Shown here: positions 1 through 9,900 of the stretch, in pieces
Position numbering within the stretch: position 1 is the stretch's first letter
Layout of the letters: each line of letters opens with the position of its first letter
DNA from: Rhexocercosporidium sp. MPI-PUGE-AT-0058
Lineage: Eukaryota > Ascomycota > Leotiomycetes > Helotiales
Direction of reading: 5' to 3'
Length of the DNA: 64,000 nucleotides
NCBI GenBank assembly: GCA_020746875.1
Contig: JAGTJL010000017.1
Coordinates: 1,240,001 to 1,304,000 of the forward strand
Position numbers and translations under genes: made by a program
The notes under the pieces: model-generated
Told to the model about the DNA's origin: nothing
The model's database searches: none
Seen by the model: the letters and a program-made list of their open reading frames with translations, nothing else

Positions 1-3000
1 AGGCTCTCCACCCCATTTGACGATGAGTTGGAGCTTATCAAGAATGAGACTGTTCTCTGCAGCTGTAATTCTGGAGAGAGTCACCCCAGATAAGGAGTCT
101 TGTCGCTTGGGCGATCTTCCGACGGGCTCTTCACCATCCACGTGGCATTCATCGCCGCCATGTGTCTCGGGTTCCTTGACATTCTTCAAAGCTTCTGAGA
201 CGTCGTTCAGTCCCGCCTCGTCGAGTGACCCTAGCGTGGTTACTAATAGCTCCTCTGGCTTTCGCTTTCTGAACATGGGCTTGATCTGGACTTTCGTACC
301 AGCCCATCCGCCTTTCTTCGCAAGTACGTTCTTTAAGGTCCGGAGCTTCTCTCGATCTTCGATACCTTCTTGTAACGCCTCATCAACAGCGACAGCCACA
401 CTATCAAGGGCGGCTTCTCCAGTAAGGAGTACTTCTTCTTGATGACCCTTCAGCAACTCTATGAATGGTCGGGTGTGGAAAGTAAACTTGTACTTTTGCT
501 TGGGCGTTCGGTCCGCATGACGAACAACAGATACCATTCCTTTAAGCTTCCAAGTATGCTTTGGTGCGGGAGGAGGTGGTGGAGGCATGTCCCCGTTCGT
601 AACACTAGTAGCGGGTGTGGGAGTCGATGGCACTGTGGATGGAGCGGTGGACGGTGCGCTAGACGGCAGAGTGACGGCAGGAGGTGGTAGGAGAGATTGG
701 GATGGAATTGGGGGTAGTGGAAGCCCTCTGTCCGCACCGGGAGGCGATGTTTTCGGAGTCGGTACTGCAGAAGCCTCGGGCGAACCACCCTGAGGTGTAG
801 ACTTCTTGTGATGATGTGCATGTGAATGAAGTTTGGACATACTTGGGGATTTTGCGAGAATTTGTTGAAACGCAGAGCGATGTCCCTCTTTGGCAACTGC
901 TTCTTTTCGACTGACTGGGCTGACAGTTCCGTCTGGCTGAGGCGAAGTGACGCTGGAGGTAACTCCTGATGTAAGGCCCATCTGTCTTTGCTTGTCTTTG
1001 ATGAACATATCTTTCAGTATCCTCGAGCATTGATCATAGTATTCTTCATTGTCCTTGACGAAGCTCCAACCATTAACATCTATGACGAAACTTTTTCCTT
1101 CTGCACGTAACAGATCAAAGCCGCAGACTCGTTGACCAAAACTAGTAGCAATCCGGCTTGCCATTGCAGTCTCCTCTTTTGATAGGCTGGTAATATAACG
1201 GACTTCTTTGCCATGAGTGTTTCGCCTGACCAAACCATCCACAACTGGGGACTTTCGAGTCTCGGCATGGCAATAGGTAGGTCCAACCGTGTATGCCTTG
1301 ACGTCTTCCGAGTTATCGACCTTCATGAACTTTTCGTAGAGGTAACTGCTTCCTGGTTCGAGAATGGCTCTTGGAGTATTCATGTCCTCGACCCATTCGG
1401 AACTCTTGTTGCCAATCTTGCGGAACAATTTTCGAGCTCCACCTCCTTGACTCTTGGGAAAGTAGATGCAGATGTTGTGATCTTCTCCGCTGATCGGCTT
1501 TTCGACGAATGGTTTCGCCAATAATGTTCCATCCACACTCAAGGTATCCCCATCATCAAGTAGTTCGACCTTTCGGGGAGCTCTGCATTGCCCACCTGTA
1601 CCATCTTCTGGACCTTCAAGAACAACTCCCGTCGTGTCCTTCAAATGCTGAGCCATCTCTGCTGTGAGAATGCTTGGTCCACCATCACGATTGACTTCTA
1701 CTCGCTTCGGTGTTGGGACATTGATCTTGTCTAGGATCATCAGACAGATCCGACGATCCCAAAGCATTTTCTGCATGGGAACATCATTGACACAGAATGG
1801 CTTCCGTGCTTTGACATAAGCAATTGCCTTATCCAGAGGAAAGCCATCGGAGTAGAATGATATCAAGAAGTCACAGACGGGCCAATTCTCCACATCTTCG
1901 TCCAATATAACCTTATCACCAAAGACAACCACTTCAAACTCGCCCTTTGATATCAAGCGATTCAAGATGTTGCGACTGGGCTTGCTTCGAGCTTTCACGT
2001 CAAGCGCGCAGACACCGATGATGCCAATTGATGTCGCTTTCTCCTCGTCCTTGTCTTTCTTCGAGTGCATTCCTCTTTCACTGCTTGGACTATGGCTGCT
2101 TGCACCTGTGCTTCCACTGAAACGTCTCTTGGCTCGACTCCTAGATCTTCCTGGGGCTTGCGACCTTGGTGCTCCTTCTCCTCTCTGGACAGCGTTTCGT
2201 TTAGCAATCTCATTCGCCGCTTGTGGAGTCTCTCTAGGGGTGAGTTGGTGACTGGTATGTCCTTGGGTTGAGAATTGACTGGAGGATGACGTCGTGACAG
2301 AGACCGCAGAAGTTCCAGGTTCCGCCTGCATACTTTTGGTATTGGGTGATAATGCGCCAGAAGGGGCTCGCGATCCAACTGCTGTTGCTGTAGTTGCTCC
2401 TGTGCCAGGTTCCGATCCATTTGCAGAAGCAATGGAGCTTGGGGCTCCTCCTGCCCGTGCCGAGCTCAGGGAGTATATCGAGGAGACCGACATTCTCTTG
2501 GAATCAATCTCTGAGATTGATGGCCTCTGCCTCAGTGCGGGGTCTGGCAACTGGGGGAGCTTGGGCGTCTCGTCGGCCATGATTCCTGGAGAAAGTTTTG
2601 GGGTATCGAAATCTTCCACGGCGAAATCGTCTCTGCTGGTCCTCCTGCTTGTGCCCGCCACCGCCTTCAAATCCGCCACGATCACACGCTGGCTGTATGT
2701 AGAAGAGGTCCGCGATCGTGCTAAAGACGGTCTGCGCTGGGGCGGGGGCATAGAGATACTGGCTCGTCCTGAATGGGTGTCAGTTGTTCCTGGCTCCGCA
2801 TATCGGCCTTTGCGTGTTGGTGGATTGAGTCCTGCAGCAGAGAGGGTATGGGACGCAGTACGAGGCTTCAACTTGGCGGGATTGGTCGTCGAGGGAGGAT
2901 TGGTAGGGAAGTGATTTGCCTTTTGCACGACTGGGTTTTGGGTAGAAGTCTGCAAAGAAGTCGTCTTCGTCTCCACAACTGGCGGCGCTGGTACCGGTAT

Positions 3001-3075
3001 TGGTGCTGGTGCTGGTGGTATTGGACTAGGATGCTTAGTGGTGGTAGACATCCCACTGGTCAAAGGAAGATCCAT
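1..3075 (-). CDS. VIP1: Inositol hexakisphosphate / diphosphoinositol-pentakisphosphate kinase (Vip1/PPIP5K), N-terminal part
   Basis: Bifunctional enzyme that makes and removes the 1-position pyrophosphate of inositol pyrophosphates (IP7/IP8). It acts in phosphate sensing and in cell-shape and cytoskeleton control. The reading frame is open without introns from ATG 3075 to the window edge (1025 codons), so the C-terminus lies outside. A Ser/Pro/Thr-rich N-terminus of about 340 residues precedes the conserved start IGIIGVCALDVKARSKPS. An ATP-grasp kinase domain follows, with FVEKPISGEDHNICIYFP and GFDLLRAEGKSFVIDVNGW. The histidine-acid-phosphatase signature RHADRTPK begins at residue 852 (nt 522). 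The start was chosen for its GCGGCCATGG context; an alternative in-frame ATG lies at 3051. The N-terminal tail is longer than I recall for yeast homologues, so its start is less certain than the identity. It diverges from UTP21. Confidence 0.95.
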   Translation of the reverse strand, partial: MDLPLTSGMSTTTKHPSPIPPAPAPIPVPAPPVVETKTTSLQTSTQNPVVQKANHFPTNPPSTTNPAKLKPRTASHTLSAAGLNPPTRKGRYAEPGTTDTHSGRASISMPPPQRRPSLARSRTSSTYSQRVIVADLKAVAGTSRRTSRDDFAVEDFDTPKLSPGIMADETPKLPQLPDPALRQRPSISEIDSKRMSVSSIYSLSSARAGGAPSSIASANGSEPGTGATTATAVGSRAPSGALSPNTKSMQAEPGTSAVSVTTSSSSQFSTQGHTSHQLTPRETPQAANEIAKRNAVQRGEGAPRSQAPGRSRSRAKRRFSGSTGASSHSPSSERGMHSKKDKDEEKATSIGIIGVCALDVKARSKPSRNILNRLISKGEFEVVVFGDKVILDEDVENWPVCDFLISFYSDGFPLDKAIAYVKARKPFCVNDVPMQKMLWDRRICLMILDKINVPTPKRVEVNRDGGPSILTAEMAQHLKDTTGVVLEGPEDGTGGQCRAPRKVELLDDGDTLSVDGTLLAKPFVEKPISGEDHNICIYFPKSQGGGARKLFRKIGNKSSEWVEDMNTPRAILEPGSSYLYEKFMKVDNSEDVKAYTVGPTYCHAETRKSPVVDGLVRRNTHGKEVRYITSLSKEETAMASRIATSFGQRVCGFDLLRAEGKSFVIDVNGWSFVKDNEEYYDQCSRILKDMFIKDKQRQMGLTSGVTSSVTSPQPDGTVSPVSRKEAVAKEGHRSAFQQILAKSPSMSKLHSHAHHHKKSTPQGGSPEASAVPTPKTSPPGADRGLPLPPIPSQSLLPPPAVTLPSSAPSTAPSTVPSTPTPATSVTNGDMPPPPPPAPKHTWKLKGMVSVVRHADRTPKQKYKFTFHTRPFIELLKGHQEEVLLTGEAALDSVAVAVDEALQEGIEDREKLRTLKNVLAKKGGWAGTKVQIKPMFRKRKPEELLVTTLGSLDEAGLNDVSEALKNVKEPETHGGDECHVDGEEPVGRSPKRQDSLSGVTLSRITAAENSLILDKLQLIVKWGGEP

Positions 3076-3116
3076 GGCCGCCAGGTCTGGGAAGAATTGA
3101 TTCAAGGCAGGCAGAG

Positions 3117-3142
3117 TCTCTCTCTCTCTCTCTCTCTCTCTC
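3117..3142. repeat. (TC)13 microsatellite
   Basis: An uninterrupted TC dinucleotide run lies about 40 bp upstream of the proposed Vip1 start. On the Vip1 strand it reads as GA repeats, probably in the 5' leader. Confidence 0.9.
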
Positions 3143-3370
3143 CTCAGACTAGGACTTCCAATCGTCGAAAGGGCGTCGCAGAATTGGCAGGAGGCAAAGA
3201 GATTGTCTGGAGCTTGGCTGCACGACACTGGCGAAAGCGAAAGTCATGTTGCGGTGCTGGGGAAATTTCATTTGTTGTTCCCTGTCCTGTTGTGTTGTTC
3301 CCATCCCTTCCTTATCAGATAAAACTATGACGTTCTTGGAGGTGGGACGAGGGAAAGGAGAGGAGAGGGG

Positions 3371-3417
3371 GGTGTGGTGTGGTGTGGTACGGTGCGGTGT
3401 GGTGTGGTCTGGTGTGC
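3371..3417. repeat. TGTGG-type pentanucleotide tandem repeat
   Basis: Imperfect tandem copies of GTGTG/GGTGT units, with a few substitutions (TACGG, TGCGG, TCTGG), in the VIP1-UTP21 spacer. Confidence 0.8.
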
Positions 3418-3885
3418 CCGTACGAGCACTGACTGACTGTATGTAGGTGGGCTAGAAGCGGCCACCTCCATTGAAGAGGGCATGCTGGTGGGAGGAGGAG
3501 GGTGCAGGGAGGGCAGAAATTGAGGGCATTCCCAAAGCGAAAACGAGAGCGGGAGGGAGAGAGAGAATTAATGAAGAAGAGGGGAGAGGAAATGAACACA
3601 AATAAGACCAGAGAAGAGATGCAAGGCTGCACGTTTCATTCAATCTTTGGGACCACGACCGACTATCCCCCACGCTCACATCCATCGCTCCTCCGCCGAT
3701 GCCCACGCCCACGCCCACGCCTCACTATTACGCTTCGGCTAGCCGAGGGCGAGGCAGCAAAAGTAACATTGCAGGGGAGCCCCGCCTCGATCGGCAAAAA
3801 ATAATTATTTTGTCCGACCAACGAAAAAAAAGCTGCGACAGCTTCATATCACCATCAGCACCATGCTTTCGTAAAGACTGCCATT

Positions 3886-3919
3886 ACCACCACCACTACC
3901 ACCACCACCGCCGCCGCGG
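3886..3919. repeat. (CAC)n/(CCG)n trinucleotide run in the UTP21 leader
   Basis: Trinucleotide-repetitive C-rich stretch 30-65 bp upstream of the UTP21 ATG, probably in the 5' UTR. Confidence 0.8.
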
Positions 3920-3951
3920 CATCTAGAGACCGAGGCGCACACATTGAAATA

Positions 3952-6900
3952 ATGCCATCGAGTTTGATTGAGCGCGGGCAGGATGGCCCAGTCACGAAAA
4001 GACAGAGGCTGAATGGAGTGGATGCGCCGCGGACCACGAAACGGGAATCGAAGCTATTCTCCCCTTTTAGAGTGTGCACTTTACAGCGAGTGTATCAGGA
4101 TCATATACTAACTTATTCAGACAATTGGCTTAGTATCGTCAACTCCAGTGCCCTTCACATCCCAAGCCCTGGGCCAGAAGACCTTCCAGATCACAACCTC
4201 TGTTGGCAGATGCCTCCAAACCTACGACCTCAAACGCGGACTCGGCCTCATCTTCCTCACTCGACCGCAGACTCCCGAGGATATCACTGCGACGCTGGCA
4301 TGCAAAGATGTTGTGTTCGCAGCATTCGGGGGAGTGGAATCTACCCCGGGGTTCTGGGTCTTCAAGCGCGGGAAGAAAGTGGCAGAGTTGGAGGTTCCCA
4401 CAGATCTCGAAGAGCCCATCAAGCAGATTCTGACCTTCGGCACGTGGATCATAGGATGCTGTACGACGAGGATCGAAGTTTGGAAATCAGCCACATATGA
4501 ACACTATACGACTTTACACCCAACAGCTGCACCAAAAGGCGGGAATGAGCTGACGGGGGGAATTACCAACATGCCAACATACTTGAACAAGATTTTTGCT
4601 GGGAGGAAGGATGGAGGAGTTGAGATTTGGAATGTTAGTTCTGGGAAATTGATCTTCACGATTATGCCCCCTGCGGCAAACTGTGGCTCGGTCACTGTTC
4701 TTCAACCCACGCCAGCGCTTTCTTTACTCGCGATTGCATATTCCGAAGGGCCTCTGATTATCCATGACATTCAAACCGATAAGACGGTGATCCAACTGGA
4801 TGGAGGAAACTCCCCAATTACATCTATATCATTCCGAACGGACGATATGGGTGCTGGCGAAGATGGGAGGAAAGCTGGAGTAATGGCCACAGCTGGGCCA
4901 GATACTGGAGATGTAACATTTTGGGACCTGAACAATGGTGGAAGAGTCATGGGAGTGCTCCGAGGGGCCCATAATCCGCCATCAGATGCTGGAGCGACTG
5001 TTGGAGGCGGTGTAAGCAAGGTTGAATTTCTCTGGGGTCAGCAAGTGGTTGTGACAAGCGGCTTGGACAATTCCTTGAAAACTTGGATTTTCGACGAATC
5101 GCCATTCTCGCCCATCCCACGAATCCTGCATTCGAGAAGTGGTCATGCAGCGCCTGTTACAAAGCTTCTTTTCTTGCCATCCGACTTCGATGGCGCAGAT
5201 AGTGGAGGAAAATGGCTTCTAAGTGCTGGAAAGGATCGAAGTCTATGGGGATGGAGCTTACGGAAAGATGCACAAAGCGCGGAACTCAGCCAGGGCAATA
5301 TTCGGAAGAAAGCGAAAAAGCTGGGTCTTTTGGCAAGTACATTAGCAGCCCAGTCTAGTTCTTTGGAGGATCTTAAGGCACCTGAAATCACATGTGTAGC
5401 CATGTCTTTGAACCGAGACGGTGGGTTTGGAGCAAATGCTGGAAGTGGTGTTATCTGGCAGAAGGGCATCAACCGGGACAAGAAGCCCACAGATGCTACC
5501 GCAAGTGGAATGACCGGATGGGAGAGCGTAGTCACTGGTCATCGCCAAGACAATGCTGCTCGAACTTGGTTCTGGGGACGCAAGAAGGCCGGTCGGTGGG
5601 CATTGGAGACTGGAGATGGTGGATATGTCAGTAGTGTTGCCATGAGTCCTTGCGGGACCTTCGCTGTCGTTGGATCAGAGACAGGTGGTATCGATACGTT
5701 TAATCTACAATCTGGACAGCATCGACAGCGCTACCCATGCAAGTTGACCAAGGCCCAAGCGAAGAAAGTCAAGCTCCAAATTCAACTCGAAGCAGAGGGA
5801 TCTGCAGCTCTAGCAAAAACTGGTACCTTTCAAATTGGACTCGGTAAACATAGGAAAGCTGTCACTGGACTGGTGGTAGATTCATTGAATAAGAGTGTCA
5901 TCAGTTGCTCCCTGGACGGTAAAGTCAAATTCTGGGAATTCGGGTCCGGGAAACTCGTCGATGAGATTGACTGGTACCCACCAGTTGGACTCACTGGGAT
6001 GAGGTATCACGCACCAAACGACTTGATTGCTCTTTCATGCGACGACCTCTCCATAAAGGTAGTCGATCTAGCCACCAAAAGGACCATCAGAGAACTCCGC
6101 GGCTGCCAAGGTTCCATCAACGATTTTTGCTTCTCCAACGACGGCCGTTGGATAATCGCTGCATCCAAAGACTGCGTTGTCCGAGTCTGGGATCTTCCAA
6201 CCGGTCATCTCATCGACGCCATACGCATGGAAACGCAATGCACGGCTCTCTCCTTCTCTGCAACCGGTGAATTCCTAGCCACGACATGTGAAGGTCAAGT
6301 CGGCGTCAACATTTGGAACAACATCACACTCTTCAAGCACGTCCCCACACGGCACATCTCAGAAAGTGAAATCGCTTCCATATCCGGCCCAACCGCCTCT
6401 GGAGAAAATGGACAAGGCCTCCTCTCTGGCGCTTTCGAAGACGATTCCTCCAAGACCGACGACTCCGCTCCTGTTCCCTCCCTAGAACAGCTATCCGAAG
6501 ACATCATGTCACTCAGTCTTGTACCAAAGAGTAACTGGATGACACTTCTCCACCTCGACCAAATCAAAGAACGCAACAAACCAAAAGAAGCGCCCAAACT
6601 CCCCGAGAAAGCGCCTTTCTTCCTCCCGGCCATCGACAACGCTCTGCCAATATCCAGAGTCGATGAGCAATCCGCCGCGAGTACGGCCGCGGAACGCTCT
6701 AGGATTATGAAGATGGGACGGCAAGCTACGGAGGGTGCCTTCACGATCACGCTTCGTGCAGGTAGTGAGTCTGGTGATTGTATGTACTTCCCTCGCTCCT
6801 CATCCCCAATTTCTAATCCCCAATCTCCAACCAACCAACTCCTGCTAATAACAAGAATCAAACAGATACCCCTTTCATAACCCATCTCAAAACTCTCCCC

Positions 6901-7188
6901 CCCTCAACCGCCGATCTCGAAATCCGCTCCCTCTCCCCGTCCCCGGAAAATAACGAGCAACTCTCTTTCATCCAAGCCCTCACCTCGCGCCTCAAATCCA
7001 ACCGCGACTTCGACGTTGTGCAGGCCTGGATGGCCGTCTTTTTACGACTCCACGTTGAGAACCTCTTGCTGGATGAGGAGTTGAGGGATGCGGTTAGGGA
7101 GTGGAAGGAGGTTGCGGAGAAGGTGAAGGTGGCAAGTTTGGCGGGGTATAGTGGTGGTGTTTTTGCGTTTTTGAGGAGTGCGCGGTAG
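3952..7188 (+). CDS. UTP21: U3 snoRNP / SSU processome WD40 protein Utp21 (WDR36)
   Basis: Subunit of the small-subunit processome (UTP-B) needed for 18S pre-rRNA processing in the nucleolus. Exons are 3952-4071, 4121-6779 and 6866-7188. Introns have GT/AG ends and branch sites ATACTAAC and GCTAATAAC. The joined product is 1033 residues, the usual size for this family. The N-terminus SKLFSPFRTIGLVSSTPVPF spans the first splice and is typical of Utp21. WD-repeat blocks follow through about residue 750, for example KVKFWEFGSG and VVRVWDLPTG. The C-terminal Utp21 domain begins near residue 830 (LSEDIMSLSLVPKSNW) and ends FAFLRSAR. No lesions were seen. Start ATG 3952 is followed by a basic, nuclear-type N-terminus (KRQR). 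Confidence 0.95.
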
Positions 7189-7933
7189 GCGGTTGGGTAG
7201 CTGGGCGAGTGTAGGTACGGAACGCACGTAGCTGGACATTGGGATGGAACAGCTCAGGAAGGATTGAAATAGAGCAAACGAGAAGATGTTCGATGCATAG
7301 AATTATTCGATTTGGACTCAATCAATCGATATGCTCGACCTATGCAATCTTCAAATGTCTTTACCAAGTCAAATGCCCGCCAGCTTCGGCACTTTATAGG
7401 CGCCAACTCTACATATAAGCGGCCCCCAGGCGAACTGGGCCTGTTTTTAACACTGAGTATTTGGGTGAAACTCGGCGTACCCTTCAAGAGTCTGATAGCT
7501 TTTTACTATACAGGACTCGCACCAATGACGCTGGCATCATCTCATCCATTCCCAAACCCCACAAGTTCCAATGATCCAATGTTAGATACCGGCAGCGCTG
7601 AACATCCAGACGGCACGAGGCGAGCGAGCTTTCCCAGGTCACCTGACTGGATCTCGCTTAAGCGCTTCGGGAAGGGAGTGAGTAAACAAACGCTGGTGGA
7701 TGAAGAGGAGTTGGGATGTATGGGGAAGCTGGCGCGCCAATGAAACATGGAAGATGTGGGTTGTGTCGAGTATGGATATCGCACACGAAAACATGGCCGT
7801 CACAGAATGACAGAGAGCTGTCTATATACGCATCTTGACCTATTTATTTCCATCACATCATAGATAAGATCCTCGTCATGAAGTACTGTACATCGCAGCT
7901 TCATTCACCATCCATTAAATGCTACACCTACGC
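7189..7933. other. Convergent spacer UTP21 / CBM18 pseudogene
   Basis: 3' flanks of two convergent genes. An open frame of about 140 codons at 7312-7743 has no domain, signal peptide or splice support and was not called. Confidence 0.5.
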
Positions 7934-8107
7934 TTAATTGCACTTCCCGAACCCCTTTTGGCTGCGTAACAGTCGGTGTCAATTCTTCTGTGAGTAGTTT
8001 CGCGGAGGGAAGGGAAAGAGCGAAAAGGACATACCATCCACTCCCACAAAAAGCCGAACTCGTCCCACAGAACCCATTCGACGAACAATAATTCCCATTA
8101 AAGTCCT

Positions 8108-8129
8108 CCCCACCCCCACCCCCACCCCC
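8108..8129 (-). repeat. G-quadruplex-type (GGGGGT)n run inside a CBM18 module
   Basis: On the coding strand, four runs of at least four G separated by single T residues encode a poly-Gly insert in the last chitin-binding module of the decayed gene. Confidence 0.8.
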
Positions 8130-9355
8130 GGCACACGTATGCCCTCCCTTACTAGATCCACACGTCCCATCGACAATCGAGATGTTACTCGTTAAGCAGG
8201 CAGAGGAAGATCCTTTCTGACTATCACATATCAAACATATCAGCGTCACTCAATAATAACATCTCAACCAACCAATCACTCTTGAAAAGTTGATCTAGAG
8301 GAGATTTCAGAGTGGGTTTGACATACCATCCAACACCACAATGCGTCGCAGCCGTACTTCCACAGAAGCCCGCACTCGAACAACACGTTCCGAACGTAGA
8401 GCCGACTCAGGTCTTACCATTCTTGCTGCCGCATTCGCCATTTGTGGAGATGGAGCCGGAGTTACTTGCATAGGTGCCGAAGGAGGATTGGCAGCCAGTT
8501 CCACAATGGTCACTGCATTTGCCGCAGAAGCCCTAGATGAGAACAATGATTAGTGTGTGCTCAAGGAGGAAGGGAGGAGAGGTTAATGTCGTGACGTACA
8601 GAACTCGAGCAGCAATCCCCAAGCGTAGACCCCTTACAAGTCTTTCTATTCTTCCCACACGCACCATCCGTAGAAACATTACTCGTTGTCCCACACGTTC
8701 CAGAACCAGTCTGGCAGCCTGCTCCACAGTGATAACTGGTCTTTCCACACAACCAGAACTAGAGCAGCAGTCGCCAAAAGTGGAGCCCTTACACGTCTTG
8801 CCGTTTTTGCCACAAGAGCCGTCTGTGGAAATGTTGTTGGTTGCGTCGCATGTACCGGAGGCGGACTGGCAGCCAGCTCCATAGTGATCGTTGAAGTCTG
8901 AGCACGAACAACAATCGCCGAAGGCTGAGCCTTTGCAGGTTTTACCGTTCTTGCCACATGATCCGTCAGTAGAGATGTTATCTGCTGCTGAGCATGTACC
9001 TGGTGAGGCTTGACAGCCTGCTCCGCAGCGATCACTAGTCTTACCGCAGAAACCCGAGCTAGAGCAACAGTCTCCATGAACAGAGCCTTTGCACGTCTTC
9101 CCGTTTTTACCACAAAAACCATCGCTAGAGACATTGCTGCTTGTTGCAGTACAATTTCCGAATCCCAATCCCAATTGGCACCCAGCATCGGAAAATACGG
9201 TTGTACTTCCGCAGAAGTTAGAGGCGCTGCAACAGTCCCCATAGGCGGAGTCTTTGCATGTCTTGCCATTTTTCAAGCAGGAACCGTCGGTGGAGATGTT
9301 GCTTGCCTCTGTGCATTTTCCGAAACCAGACCTAGACGGAAGATCAGTACATATT

Positions 9356-9372
9356 CCCCCCCCCCCCCCCCC
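9356..9372. repeat. 17-nt poly-C/poly-G homopolymer in an intron
   Basis: A pure C17 run lies within the intron between the third and fourth chitin-binding modules (GTGAGT donor, TCTAG acceptor). Confidence 0.9.
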
Positions 9373-9900
9373 ACGTCAGGCTGCTGTGTATGGTATTAAA
9401 GGATCCGATTCAGGATTCTGGACCACACTCACTGGCAGCCAACAGCACAGAAACTCGCCGAATCACCACAAAAGTCAATAGAACTACAACAAGCTCCAAA
9501 GCTTGAGCCCGTGCAAGTCTTCCCATTAGCTCCACATGATCCATCAGTTGAGATGTTACCCGTTCAAGCAACACATGTTCCGAAAGCGGTTTGGCATCCC
9601 GCTTCGCAGTGGCCAGCAGTAAAACCGCAGAAATTGCTCGAGGAACAGCAAGATCCGTAGGAGGGACCGGTGCAGTTGTATTGGTTTGTACCTCCGCAAG
9701 ATCCATCTGGCGATGTACTGCCTGGACCTGTTGGTACAGGGGCGGTGGTGGGGACGACTACATTGCAGTTCCCGAACAGTGGTTAAGTACGTGATATTAG
9801 ATAGTGTTGCAGGTATCATGTTGATGGAGAGAGTTACCATCTGGTCCCGTAGTATGTGTTAGATCGGCCACAGAAATTGTCTTTTCCACAACAACTTCCC

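Larger units (their letters stand above)
3076..3951. other. Divergent intergenic/promoter region VIP1-UTP21
   Basis: No supported gene. The region serves both the leftward Vip1 gene and the rightward UTP21 gene. It carries three simple repeats, listed separately, and mixed purine/pyrimidine-rich stretches. Confidence 0.6.
7934..9900 (-). pseudogene. Decayed multi-CBM18 (hevein-like chitin-binding) secreted protein gene
   Basis: About ten tandem chitin-binding type-1 modules can be read in order, each like STDGSCGKNGKTCKGS-x-FGDCCSSSGFCG-x-HCGAGCQ. Several short introns are well formed; the last exon is 7961-7934 and ends QKGFGKCN-stop. The gene is broken in many places: in-frame TGA at 9566-9564 (second module) and at 8409-8407 (ninth module, replacing a Cys of KTC), a one-base loss near 8746-8754 (seventh module), a lost acceptor AG before LFGNC near 9776, Cys-to-Tyr at 8472-8470, Cys-to-Ser at 9192-9190, and loss of the CG of FCG in the sixth module. 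The 5' end, signal peptide and start could not be found. Intact relatives bind chitin outside the cell. Sequencing error could explain one lesion but hardly all, since several are substitutions of conserved Cys codons. Confidence 0.75.

Noticed and set aside
7312..7743. 143-codon plus-strand frame
   Set aside because: No domain, signal peptide or intron support, and it lies between two convergent 3' ends.
8679..9269. Long alternative frame inside the CBM18 locus
   Set aside because: A second frame of the same strand kept open by the repeated modules; it loses all the Cys pattern.
9356..9372. C17 run considered as an assembly artefact boundary
   Set aside because: The surrounding intron has a normal donor and acceptor and the flanking exons join in frame, so the sequence is taken as contiguous.
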